Assembly (NCBI GenBank): GCA_020831485.1 | Contig: JAFIGG010000003.1 | Location: 62,001-126,000 of the forward strand | Direction of reading: 5' to 3' | DNA: 64,000 nucleotides | Source: Opitutales bacterium | GTDB taxonomy: Bacteria > Verrucomicrobiota > Verrucomicrobiia > Opitutales > Oceanipulchritudinaceae | Shown here: positions 56,799-64,000 of the stretch, in pieces | How positions within the stretch are numbered: position 1 is the first letter of the stretch | Layout of the letters: each line of letters starts with the position of its first letter | Program-made: the position numbers and the translations under genes | Notes under the pieces: model-generated | Database searches by the model: none | What the model saw: the letters and a program-made list of their open reading frames with translations, nothing else | Told to the model about the DNA's origin: nothing

Positions 56799-57896
56799 AT
56801 GCCTACAAAAAGCATATTCAAAACGGCGTCGAGTGACGGCCCACAACAAAATTCACGCAGCTTAATTCGCAGCGCACTCAACTGGAGTGGCGTTGTCGCA
56901 TTGGCGATTGGGAGCCTGGCCTTCGTGGCCTGCGGAGCTAAAGAAGAAGGCTCCGGAAGCGGTCGAACAATTGAGCTGCTCAATGTTTCCTACGATCCAA
57001 CCCGGGAATTTTACTCGGAATTCAACCAGGCCTTTGCAGCCCATTGGAGTGCAGAGACCGGTGACCGTGTCCGGATACGGCTATCGCACGGAGGCTCCAG
57101 TCGCCAGGCCCGCTACGTCATCGACGGTCTTGAAGCGGATGTAGTCACCCTGGCGCTGGCTGCGGATATTGATGCCCTTGCGGAGCGTGGCTTCCTCCCG
57201 ACAGACTGGCAGAGTCGCTTGCCGGCGAACAGCGCCCCCTATCAATCCACCCTTGCATTTCTAGTGCGGAAGGGAAACCCAAAGAACATTCAAAACTGGG
57301 ACGATCTGATCCGCCCAGGTGTTCAAGTGATCACACCCAATCCAAAAACTTCAGGTGTGGCGCGCTGGAATTATCTGGCGGCATGGGGCTGGGCGTTGAA
57401 CGAATTCGACGGCGATGAGGCCCGGGTTACGGATTATATTCGTCGACTGTTTCGCAATGTGCCGGTTCTGGACACTGGAGCGCGCGGAGCCTCCACAACC
57501 TTTCAGGAGCGCGGTATTGGCGACGTATTGATAAACTGGGAGAATGAGCTTCTCCTGGCTTTGCAGCAGCACGGCGATAAGTTTGAAATCGTTGTTCCTT
57601 CCGTCAGTATTCTTGCTGAACCTACGGTTGCGATCGTGGACCGCAATGTGGACCGCAAAGGTACGCGGGAGGTGGCACAGGCCTATCTGGAGTTTCTCTA
57701 TTCTGACGAAGGTCAGGATATTGCCGGCAAGCACTTCTACCGTCCCAGTAATCCGGAGTTCCTGGCGAAGTATAGTGACCAGTACCCGGATGTGGAGCTG
57801 TTCACTATTGACGATGCGTTTGGTGGATGGGCTCCGGCAACAGAAAAACACTTTCGCGATGGCGGTATCTTCGATCAGATCTACCTGACGGACTGA
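56799..57896 (+). CDS. cysP: Sulfate/thiosulfate-binding lipoprotein of an ABC importer
   Basis: A 365-residue protein. A long basic N-region precedes hydrophobic 31-44 and lipobox FVAC with C45, so it is probably a lipoprotein. The mature part starts [19 protein letters not shown], followed by [37 protein letters not shown] and [16 protein letters not shown], all diagnostic of the CysP/Sbp sulfate-binding family. WxNE ([11 protein letters not shown]) and the C-terminal [15 protein letters not shown] fit as well. It delivers sulfate or thiosulfate to CysTW. The candidate operator at 56,733 lies just upstream. The symbol sbp would fit equally. Confidence 0.92.
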   Translation: MPTKSIFKTASSDGPQQNSRSLIRSALNWSGVVALAIGSLAFVACGAKEEGSGSGRTIELLNVSYDPTREFYSEFNQAFAAHWSAETGDRVRIRLSHGGSSRQARYVIDGLEADVVTLALAADIDALAERGFLPTDWQSRLPANSAPYQSTLAFLVRKGNPKNIQNWDDLIRPGVQVITPNPKTSGVARWNYLAAWGWALNEFDGDEARVTDYIRRLFRNVPVLDTGARGASTTFQERGIGDVLINWENELLLALQQHGDKFEIVVPSVSILAEPTVAIVDRNVDRKGTREVAQAYLEFLYSDEGQDIAGKHFYRPSNPEFLAKYSDQYPDVELFTIDDAFGGWAPATEKHFRDGGIFDQIYLTD

Positions 57897-57976
57897 TTCA
57901 CTACAACAACCTCGAACACTACCCGGCGGTCCGATCCCGCTTGGAGTGTCAGTATACACTTTAATTGATAAATACA

Positions 57977-58864
57977 ATGGCCATCGCCAGGAACATAATT
58001 GAAGCGAGTTTCCCAACGCCACTGTTTGAGATCCAAGCGGCGGACCCAGGGCTGTGTGTTGGTCGCGTATTGCTCAAGGCAGAGTTTCGTGCGCCCCTGG
58101 GTAATCTTGAAGACCGTTGGGCAAAGGAGCTTGAAGCATCTCGGGTCGGTAATCCGGAATCTCAAAGCACTAATGTGACTTTTGCTCCGGTCGCAGAGGA
58201 GCGCAGTCTGGCCGTGGCATTGGCAGCTTCGGTATTCAATCACAAATATGTGCCGATGTTGACGCGATCACCTAGCCCTTGTTACCAAAAGATTCTGGGA
58301 AGGTTTAGGAAGAAATTCCATGATGGCAATGCCGTTCAGAAAGTTGATGCACCTAAAGTCGAAGAAACGGCCAGCATTTGGGCTAACTACCTTCTGACGG
58401 CGCTCAGTTCCGATGAACTGTCGGGGAAGGAGGGACGGCACTGGAAGTCCCTTGTAGACGAAGTTTTTGACGAGATTAGCCCAGAGAGGGCACACTTCAT
58501 CTTTCCTGTCTTCCCTTTTCTGGACGATCCAGAGGTTATGCTGAAATTGAGAAATGATTTTCCAGACAGTTATTTCAGTTTCGTCTGGTGGCCTCGCAGT
58601 AGGATGGAGAGGCCACCGAAGCTGGAAGCTCCTGAACGCTATGCGATTCAGCAGATCAGCCTCAAAGAGGCACTCCTGGCTTCTGTATGGCTTGCTGAGA
58701 ACCATGGAATTATTGCGGCGGTGCCCACCGGAGCAGTGGTTCATATAGCCCTCCTCTTTGCCCATCAACCGGTTTTCTCTGATGCCACCCTGGTTCCTAT
58801 CGGATGCCACTTTTACGACCGCGAAGAGAATTATAATCCGTATGCCAAAAGGCTGCTGACCTGA
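57977..58864 (+). CDS. Cysteine-synthase-like protein lacking PLP residues (probable pseudoenzyme)
   Basis: About 295 residues from the ATG at 57,977; an in-frame TTG at 57,965 would add four. The length and layout follow O-acetylserine sulfhydrylase (CysK, ~310). SFPTPLFEI aligns with xGNTPLVRL, VLLKAEFRAPLGNLEDRWA with KxExxNPxxSVKDRIA, AHFIFPVFPFLDDP with DxFVAGVGTGGT, and WLAENHGIIAAVPTGAVVHIALLFA with the C-terminal REEGIxxGxSSGAAVAAALxLA. The Schiff-base lysine of SxKDR is E45, the TSGNT loop is VAEER (72-76), and the GTGGT phosphate loop is FPFLDD. It therefore should not bind PLP. It sits between cysP and cysT, so a regulatory or sensing role is inferred. The alignment is by eye. Confidence 0.85.
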   Translation: MAIARNIIEASFPTPLFEIQAADPGLCVGRVLLKAEFRAPLGNLEDRWAKELEASRVGNPESQSTNVTFAPVAEERSLAVALAASVFNHKYVPMLTRSPSPCYQKILGRFRKKFHDGNAVQKVDAPKVEETASIWANYLLTALSSDELSGKEGRHWKSLVDEVFDEISPERAHFIFPVFPFLDDPEVMLKLRNDFPDSYFSFVWWPRSRMERPPKLEAPERYAIQQISLKEALLASVWLAENHGIIAAVPTGAVVHIALLFAHQPVFSDATLVPIGCHFYDREENYNPYAKRLLT

Positions 58865-58951
58865 ATTATCAAAAAATGAACTCGAATAGATTCCAGCTAA
58901 TTCAGCAATGCGAGTGCGCCTGATTGGAGATCACTATCCCGATATATACTT

Positions 58952-59836
58952 ATGCATTCCGAATCATCAACAAAACCACCGAATTTCGTTGGAAGAGATG
59001 CGGTCAAACGCATCAACCGACGGGTGATACCCGGCTTCGGGTTATCTATGGGCATCACCCTTGCTTATCTAGGACTGCTCGTACTGATACCTCTGGCAGG
59101 TGTTTTCATCCTGACCTCACAAATGTCCTGGGAGGATTTTTGGAGGGTGATTACCTCGCGTCAGGTCGTTGCCTCCTATAAAGTGACCTTTGGCGTTTCG
59201 CTGGCGGCTGCTAGTGCGAACGCGGTTTTTGGACTGCTGGTCGCATGGGTTTTGGTGCGCTATCATTTCCCAGGCCGAAAACTGATCGATGGCATGGTGG
59301 ACTTGCCGTTCGCCTTGCCCACAGCCGTTGCGGGGATCGCCCTGACGGCCCTCTACAATCAGAATGGATGGCTGGGTAAATTCTTTTATGGCATTGGCAT
59401 TGAGACCGCCTATTCCCAGGTCGGTATCTTTATCGCACTGACATTTATCGGCATTCCTTTTGTCGTAAGAACGGTGCAGCCTGTCATAGAGGACCTGGAC
59501 AGCGAAGTGGAAGAGGCGGCTGCCTCATTGGGCGCCAGTCGCCTGCGGACTTGGTTCCGGATTATCCTACCTGTGCTGATTCCGGCGATGTTGACTGGTT
59601 TCGCTCTGGCTTTTGCCCGCGCGGTGGGTGAATACGGGTCGGTTATTTTTATTTCAGGCAACATGCCGTTGAGGACAGAGATCACCCCACTGATCATTGT
59701 GAAATTCCTCGAACAGTACCAATACGCGGAAGCGACTGCCATCGCCTGTGTGATGCTGATCGTTTCCTTTACGCTGTTACTTATTATCAATCTCCTTCAA
59801 CGCTGGACCGAGTCGATTGGCCAACAACGCAACTAG
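58952..59836 (+). CDS. cysT: Sulfate ABC transporter permease CysT (CysU)
   Basis: A 294-residue inner-membrane protein with about six hydrophobic segments. LVRYHFPGRKLIDGMVDLPFALPTAVAGI and the EAA loop EEAAASLGASRLRTWFRIILP (in parts: VDLPFALPTAVAGI; EEAAASLGASRLRTWF) are typical of CysT, as is ARAVGEYGSVIFISGN. A charged, polar N-terminal extension of about 30 residues precedes TM1. The following cysW starts 7 bp after its stop. It forms the channel together with CysW. Confidence 0.92.
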   Translation: MHSESSTKPPNFVGRDAVKRINRRVIPGFGLSMGITLAYLGLLVLIPLAGVFILTSQMSWEDFWRVITSRQVVASYKVTFGVSLAAASANAVFGLLVAWVLVRYHFPGRKLIDGMVDLPFALPTAVAGIALTALYNQNGWLGKFFYGIGIETAYSQVGIFIALTFIGIPFVVRTVQPVIEDLDSEVEEAAASLGASRLRTWFRIILPVLIPAMLTGFALAFARAVGEYGSVIFISGNMPLRTEITPLIIVKFLEQYQYAEATAIACVMLIVSFTLLLIINLLQRWTESIGQQRN

Positions 59837-59843
59837 AATAATC

Positions 59844-60716
59844 ATGGCTTCCATCATTTCACGTTTTCGCCTGGACCCGCTGCCTAAGCAGCAGAGCGCA
59901 ATCAATGAAGCGCGCTGGGTTCGCTATTTGCTCATAGGTATCTCCCTGAGTTTCCTGCTGCTGTTCCTCCTGATACCTCTGGTGTCGGTTTTCTATGAGG
60001 CGCTACGGCAGGGCGCTTCCGTCTTCCTTGCAACCTTTGGCGACCCGGATGCGCAGGCTGCCATCCGCCTGACCTTGACCGTGGCTCTGATCTGCGTGCC
60101 GGTAACAACGCTCTTTGGTGTGGCTGCTGCCTGGACCATTACCAAATTCTCTTTCAGGGGGAAGAGTCTGTTGACCACGCTTATCGATCTGCCGTTTGCG
60201 GTCTCACCAGTCATAGCGGGACTCATCTTTATCCTGATTTTCAGCGGTACACACGGTTGGCTGGGCCCCTGGTTTGAGGACCGTGGTATCCGGATAATCT
60301 TTGCTTTACCAGGCATTACCCTGGCAACGATGTTCATTACCCTGCCGTTTGTGGCCAGAGAGTTGATTCCAATCATGCAGGCCCAGGGGAAGGATGAAGA
60401 GTATGCCGCCTTGACTCTCGGTGCCAACGGCTGGAGGACCTTTTTTCGGGTGACGCTTCCCAATGTAAAGTGGGGGCTGTTCTACGGTCTGATTCTGTGC
60501 AATGCCAGGGCAATGGGCGAATTCGGTGCGGTGGCCGTTGTTTCGGGCAACATAAAAGGCCTCACCAGTACCATGCCGCTCTATATTGAGACGCTCTATT
60601 TCGAATACCAAACCGTCCCGGCCTTTGCGCTGTCTTCTCTGCTTACGCTGTTGGCTCTCCTGACCCTGATCCTGAAAAACATCATCGAATGGAAGGGCAG
60701 TCGGGCCAGGAGCTGA
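59844..60716 (+). CDS. cysW: Sulfate ABC transporter permease CysW
   Basis: About 290 residues from the ATG at 59,844 (MASIISRFRLDP). The open frame extends upstream to 59,817 through the end of cysT, but only via a non-ATG start. About six hydrophobic segments, the CysW motif FRGKSLLTTLIDLPFAVSPV, the coupling loop EEYAALTLGANGWRTFFR and ARAMGEFGAVAVVSGN identify it. It pairs with CysT as the heterodimeric sulfate channel and precedes the ATPase gene by 33 bp. Confidence 0.92.
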   Translation: MASIISRFRLDPLPKQQSAINEARWVRYLLIGISLSFLLLFLLIPLVSVFYEALRQGASVFLATFGDPDAQAAIRLTLTVALICVPVTTLFGVAAAWTITKFSFRGKSLLTTLIDLPFAVSPVIAGLIFILIFSGTHGWLGPWFEDRGIRIIFALPGITLATMFITLPFVARELIPIMQAQGKDEEYAALTLGANGWRTFFRVTLPNVKWGLFYGLILCNARAMGEFGAVAVVSGNIKGLTSTMPLYIETLYFEYQTVPAFALSSLLTLLALLTLILKNIIEWKGSRARS

Positions 60717-60749
60717 AATCCGTTTACTAATTTTAGAATTGAATTTCCT

Positions 60750-61829
60750 ATGAGTATTAAAGCCATTCAAATCACTAAATCCTTCGGTAGTTTCAAGGCG
60801 CTGGACAATGTTTCCCTTGAGGTGCCCGATGGAAAACTCGTCTCGCTGCTCGGGCCATCTGGTTCCGGGAAAACAACGCTGCTGCGAATCCTTGCAGGAT
60901 TGGATTTTGCCGATTCAGACAGCGATGGGCAGATTCTTTTTCATGGCCAGGATGTTACCGCTACGCCTGCGGGTAAGCGGGGCGTAGGCTTTGTTTTCCA
61001 ACATTATGCCCTGTTTAAACACATGACGATCGAGGACAATATTGCCTTCGGTCTCAACTCACTCAAGCGTGCCCTGCGACCGGCGAAGGATCAGGTTCGG
61101 GCTCGGGTTAATGAGCTGCTGGACCTGGTTCAACTGGACGGTTTGCAGAAGCGCTATCCAAGCGAACTCTCCGGAGGTCAACGTCAGCGCATTGCCCTTG
61201 CAAGAGCCCTCGCGGTTCGGCCCAAGGTGCTGCTACTGGACGAACCCTTTGGCGCGCTTGATGCCAAGGTGCGCAAGGATTTACGGCGCTGGCTACGAAC
61301 CTTTCAGGAAGAGATCAAGGTCACTACGATATTCGTGACCCACGATCAGGAGGAGGCGCTGGAGCTGGCTGACGAAGTGGTGGTGATGAACAACGCGACC
61401 ATAGAGCAGAAAGGTACTCCTCAGAAAGTCTATGACCGGCCCGTTTCACCTTTTGTTATCGAATTCCTTGGCAATGTTAACCGGTTTACCTCTGGCGTTG
61501 GCGAGATCAAAGACGGTGTCGAACGGGACGTCCTTTATGTCAGGCCTCACGATGTGGAGCTCGAACCGGAAGGTTCCAGTACCCATGAGTACGCGCTTAA
61601 AGCTAAAGTTCAGCATATTTTCTCGGCCGGAAATTATGGACGGGTAACCCTCGAACGCCTTGGCACCCACGAACCTTTTGAAGCAGAGGTTCCTCGTGAA
61701 CGCTTGCGTGAACTGAATCTGGAGCCAGGCACGATTGTGTCGGTGATTTTCCGCCATGTTCGCCTCTTCCCAAAAGGAGAGTTTGTTGAGGCCGACATCC
61801 GCGACGGTGAGCTGGTAGCCAATCGATAG
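60750..61829 (+). CDS. cysA: Sulfate ABC transporter ATPase CysA
   Basis: A 359-residue ABC ATPase. Walker [10 protein letters not shown] is at 35-43, the Q-loop at Q84, the signature LSGGQRQ at 140-146, Walker B VLLLDEP with D164/E165, and the switch H198. The C-terminal regulatory part (about 240-350) begins [13 protein letters not shown] and has the CysA pattern [14 protein letters not shown]. It is the third consecutive cys transporter gene; the HTH-EIIA gene follows after 35 bp, so all are probably co-transcribed. Confidence 0.92.
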   Translation: MSIKAIQITKSFGSFKALDNVSLEVPDGKLVSLLGPSGSGKTTLLRILAGLDFADSDSDGQILFHGQDVTATPAGKRGVGFVFQHYALFKHMTIEDNIAFGLNSLKRALRPAKDQVRARVNELLDLVQLDGLQKRYPSELSGGQRQRIALARALAVRPKVLLLDEPFGALDAKVRKDLRRWLRTFQEEIKVTTIFVTHDQEEALELADEVVVMNNATIEQKGTPQKVYDRPVSPFVIEFLGNVNRFTSGVGEIKDGVERDVLYVRPHDVELEPEGSSTHEYALKAKVQHIFSAGNYGRVTLERLGTHEPFEAEVPRERLRELNLEPGTIVSVIFRHVRLFPKGEFVEADIRDGELVANR

Positions 61830-61864
61830 GGAAAATGGCATTTAACTAATCTTACAAGTAATAC

Positions 61865-62596
61865 ATGAAAATGAAAACCAAAGATTACCTCAGTCTCGGT
61901 GAAGTTTCGGCCTACCTCGGCTGGTCCACTCGATTTGTCGAAGGGCTCGTCAGGGGCGAAAAGCTGCCTGGGCTCAACATTAATGGAGAGTGGCGGTTTC
62001 GGCGTGAAGAAATCATCGATTGGCTGGATCAAAAGATTCAGACTCTTGATGCGCCAAGAATATCAGAATTGGAACGGCAGTTGGAGGCCGATCTGGTTTC
62101 TGATGGCGTTTTTATCGCACAGAAGCCCCATCGACTGTCTTCACAGCTTTCTCTGGAATCAATTGGCTTGGACCAATCACACTCTAGTAAACGGGCCGTC
62201 CTTGAGCGTTTGGTTGAATTGGCCAACTATTCCGGTAGACTCCTGGATAAGGATCACTTGTTTGCGTCGTTGCTTGAGCGGGAGAGCTTGCATAGCACAG
62301 CGCTGCCGAATGGGATAGCCATCTGCCATCCGAGGAGACCTTTGCCTTCAGCAATCAGCGACTACGTAATTGCTATCCACCGAGCAGCGACACCTGTTCC
62401 GTTCGGATCCGAAGATGGCGAATCAACTCACTTGTTCTTCCTTCTTTGCGCCCCAGATGACCGTACTCATCTACACGGCCTTGCCCGTCTTGCCCGGATC
62501 CTGGATCCTGCAACCATTGAAGCGTTGAAGTCCCGGGAAACATTTTATCCGGAGCAGGTCATTGAAATTATCAAAGAAAGGGAAGCCACCTTATAA
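61865..62596 (+). CDS. Excisionase-type HTH fused to PTS EIIA (PtsN-like) domain
   Basis: A 243-residue protein. Residues 8-58 are a MerR/excisionase-like winged HTH (YLSLGEVSAYLGWSTRFVEG, then NGEWRFRREEIIDWL). Residues about 105-240 match PTS EIIA type 2/PtsN: ALPNGIAICHPR carries the phosphorylatable histidine at H155 (GIAIPH in PtsN), and THLHGLARLARIL matches the second conserved histidine. No EIIB or EIIC is nearby. The gene is the last of the sulfate operon. A phosphorylation-responsive regulator is inferred. The fused architecture is known in Planctomycetota and Verrucomicrobiota; its link to sulfate transport is what is unusual here. Confidence 0.85.
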   Translation: MKMKTKDYLSLGEVSAYLGWSTRFVEGLVRGEKLPGLNINGEWRFRREEIIDWLDQKIQTLDAPRISELERQLEADLVSDGVFIAQKPHRLSSQLSLESIGLDQSHSSKRAVLERLVELANYSGRLLDKDHLFASLLERESLHSTALPNGIAICHPRRPLPSAISDYVIAIHRAATPVPFGSEDGESTHLFFLLCAPDDRTHLHGLARLARILDPATIEALKSRETFYPEQVIEIIKEREATL

Positions 62597-62636
62597 AAAC
62601 GCGCTGTCGCGCACCCGCCACAGAAGTAGTATTGAA

Positions 62637-64000
62637 TTACTCTGAGGGAATCACATAGACCTCCGGATAATGCTCCGCACCGGTGTAATACCAGGTTTCC
62701 GATTCGGGGTGGTAGAAGTAGTAGCCTGATTCGTAATCGGCACCATCCTCGTGGATTCGCCACCAGCCATCGATGCCGATTTCACCACGGACCAGGGTCA
62801 GCACCCAGGGATAGTGCTCCGTGTATATGAATCCGTGCACACGGCTGTAGCGCCAATGGTCGTCTATTACATGCGTCCAGCGATTGTCGCATGGATCGAA
62901 CAGGGTATTGAAGGGCGTTCCGTCCTGTTCCACCGTGTAGGCAATGTTATTGATCCACACCGTTGCGGTACGGGCAGGGCCATAGTTTTCTCCAACTGTG
63001 AACTCAACGTTTGCACTGCCGCTTCCGGTTTTGATGCTGAATTGAATCCAATCAGCCTGAGTTTCGATGGTCCAGCTGCGCTCACCGGTGATCTGGAAGA
63101 AATGTCCGGCACCTGCATAGCCGAATTCCGCACCCGAGCTGTCAAGTGTCAAGGAATCACTACGGAAGACAGCGAGCAAATTCAGGTTGGAGGTTATGGT
63201 TTGGACCAACGGATTGTTACCGCTGGTTTCAGCTCCGTTAATCAGCCAGTGATCAAAGCTGTATGAACCGGCTGGTAGGGCGGTAAAGGTGACTTGGCTC
63301 CCCTCCAGATACTCTGTTGCCGCTGGGAAGGCATAGATTTGTCCGGCTCCCTGAACTTGTAGGTCGACCGTGTAAACTGGAATCGCGGTGAAGTTGGCAA
63401 ACACCGACATGTCCTCGGAGATCGTAAATCTCAAGGGGTTTTCTGTTGATTCAATGCTTCCTGTCCATCCGCTGAACAAATAGCCTGATTCCGGGATCGC
63501 TGCTATGCTTATTGCGGTGTCAGCATCGTATCGATCCAAGTCCGGGCTCATGCTGGCTGTGCCACCCTGAGCTGAATCCACAGTAACAGTGTAGGCGCGG
63601 CTAACAGTAACCGTGTCCGAATTGGCGCTGAGGCCGTCGTTGCTGCTGATGCGGACCCAGTATGATCCAACTTCGTCGCTGTTAACAGTGAACTCCGCTT
63701 CAATTTCATCGACAATTGGGTTTGAAGTGTCACCACTTTCACCAACATACCACTGGAACAGGTCTGCGCCGCTGGCTTGCACCGAGAGGGTAGCGGATTC
63801 TCCGTCAATCAGGGAGCTGTCTTCGCTGATCGTAATCACTACTGGCTGAACCAGCGCTCTGAAGTTTGCGGTCAGAAGCAGATCTGAATTTATTGTGACG
63901 GTCAGCGGATTATTTGTATCCACTATGTCGCCCGTCCAGCCGGTGAAGGTGAAGCCGGCTTCAGGCTGAGCGGTCAACAGGACCTGGGAACCGCCTATGT
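62637..64000 (-). CDS. Secreted repeat/Ig/BACON-type protein (5'-partial)
   Basis: The frame runs off the right edge, so only the C-terminal ~454 residues are seen. Bacterial InlB-like B-repeats (AQPEAGFTFTGWTGDI; IPESGYLFSGWTGSI; LPAGSYSFDHWLING) alternate with an Ig-like stretch (SATLSVQASGADLFQWYVG...VGSYWVRISSNDG). A BACON-like domain follows (ERSWTIETQADWIQF...RTATVWINNIAYTVEQDG). The aromatic-rich end (EHYPWVLTLVRGEIG, GYYFYHPESETWYYTG) resembles C-termini of secreted Verrucomicrobiota proteins. It is probably an extracellular or surface protein; any catalytic domain would lie beyond the window. It converges with the sulfate operon, 40 bp away. Confidence 0.85.
   Translation of the reverse strand, partial: IGGSQVLLTAQPEAGFTFTGWTGDIVDTNNPLTVTINSDLLLTANFRALVQPVVITISEDSSLIDGESATLSVQASGADLFQWYVGESGDTSNPIVDEIEAEFTVNSDEVGSYWVRISSNDGLSANSDTVTVSRAYTVTVDSAQGGTASMSPDLDRYDADTAISIAAIPESGYLFSGWTGSIESTENPLRFTISEDMSVFANFTAIPVYTVDLQVQGAGQIYAFPAATEYLEGSQVTFTALPAGSYSFDHWLINGAETSGNNPLVQTITSNLNLLAVFRSDSLTLDSSGAEFGYAGAGHFFQITGERSWTIETQADWIQFSIKTGSGSANVEFTVGENYGPARTATVWINNIAYTVEQDGTPFNTLFDPCDNRWTHVIDDHWRYSRVHGFIYTEHYPWVLTLVRGEIGIDGWWRIHEDGADYESGYYFYHPESETWYYTGAEHYPEVYVIPSE

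Noticed and set aside
62597-62636. GCGC-TGTC-GCGC between the HTH-EIIA gene and the convergent gene, considered as a bidirectional terminator
   Set aside because: The stem is only 4 bp and is not followed by a T-run on the plus strand.

Overview
The window looks like chromosomal DNA from a Verrucomicrobiota bacterium, most likely of the Opitutia/Puniceicoccales group. The signs are a LEPR-XLL-type N-terminus on a giant surface protein, an Rrf2 + DUF2292 (YezD) + CysP/T/W/A sulfate cluster ending in an HTH-EIIA fusion gene, C-termini of the 'YxLQxSxxLxxW...FYRV' kind, REP-like hairpins, and a near absence of Shine-Dalgarno sequences. No rRNA, tRNA, CRISPR array, insertion sequence or phage gene was seen.

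Region 1 (1-40,044, + strand) is a giant-protein locus. The first gene is cut by the left edge and still encodes more than 5,300 residues: P-domains, FG-GAP repeats, ELWxxDGT repeats, LRR, LamG and RTX-like segments, then a haemagglutinin-type beta-helix end. The second encodes 7,280 residues: a LEPR-XLL-like N-terminus followed by about 26 long-period beta-helix modules, interrupted by a block of a repeat family that also occurs in the first giant. A 383-residue secreted BNR-type protein (ATGA overlap with giant 2) and a 328-residue outer-membrane beta-barrel with its own signal peptide follow. The four genes read as one surface-structure cassette. How the giants are exported is not evident.

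Region 2 (40,068-45,068, - strand) holds a ferric-iron ABC transporter (FbpA-FbpB-FbpC type) with a weak Fur-like box, and upstream of it an MFS_1-like transporter. The MFS start codon is preceded by a predicted promoter and then a strong intrinsic terminator, which suggests attenuation. A REPIN-like pair of inverted hairpins lies further upstream.

Region 3 (45,368-53,432) holds an M14-type peptidase, a small PGPGW membrane protein converging on it with overlap, a complete TolC/adaptor/RND efflux operon, and a two-domain ChrA transporter.

Region 4 (53,433-62,596, + strand) is a sulfate-acquisition island: an OprO/P-type porin, a protein resembling a degenerate M14 fold, an Rrf2 regulator, DUF2292, the sulfate-binding lipoprotein, a protein resembling cysteine synthase but lacking the PLP lysine and both cofactor/substrate loops, CysT, CysW, CysA, and an HTH + PTS EIIA fusion. 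A 13-bp ATAGAG-type element forms a dyad at the porin promoter and recurs upstream of the sulfate-binding protein. The most novel points are the cysteine-synthase-like pseudoenzyme beside an Rrf2 regulator, reminiscent of the CymR-CysK pair of Bacillus, and the giant-protein cassette. The right edge (62,637-64,000, - strand) holds the C-terminal part of a secreted repeat/Ig/BACON protein cut by the window end.
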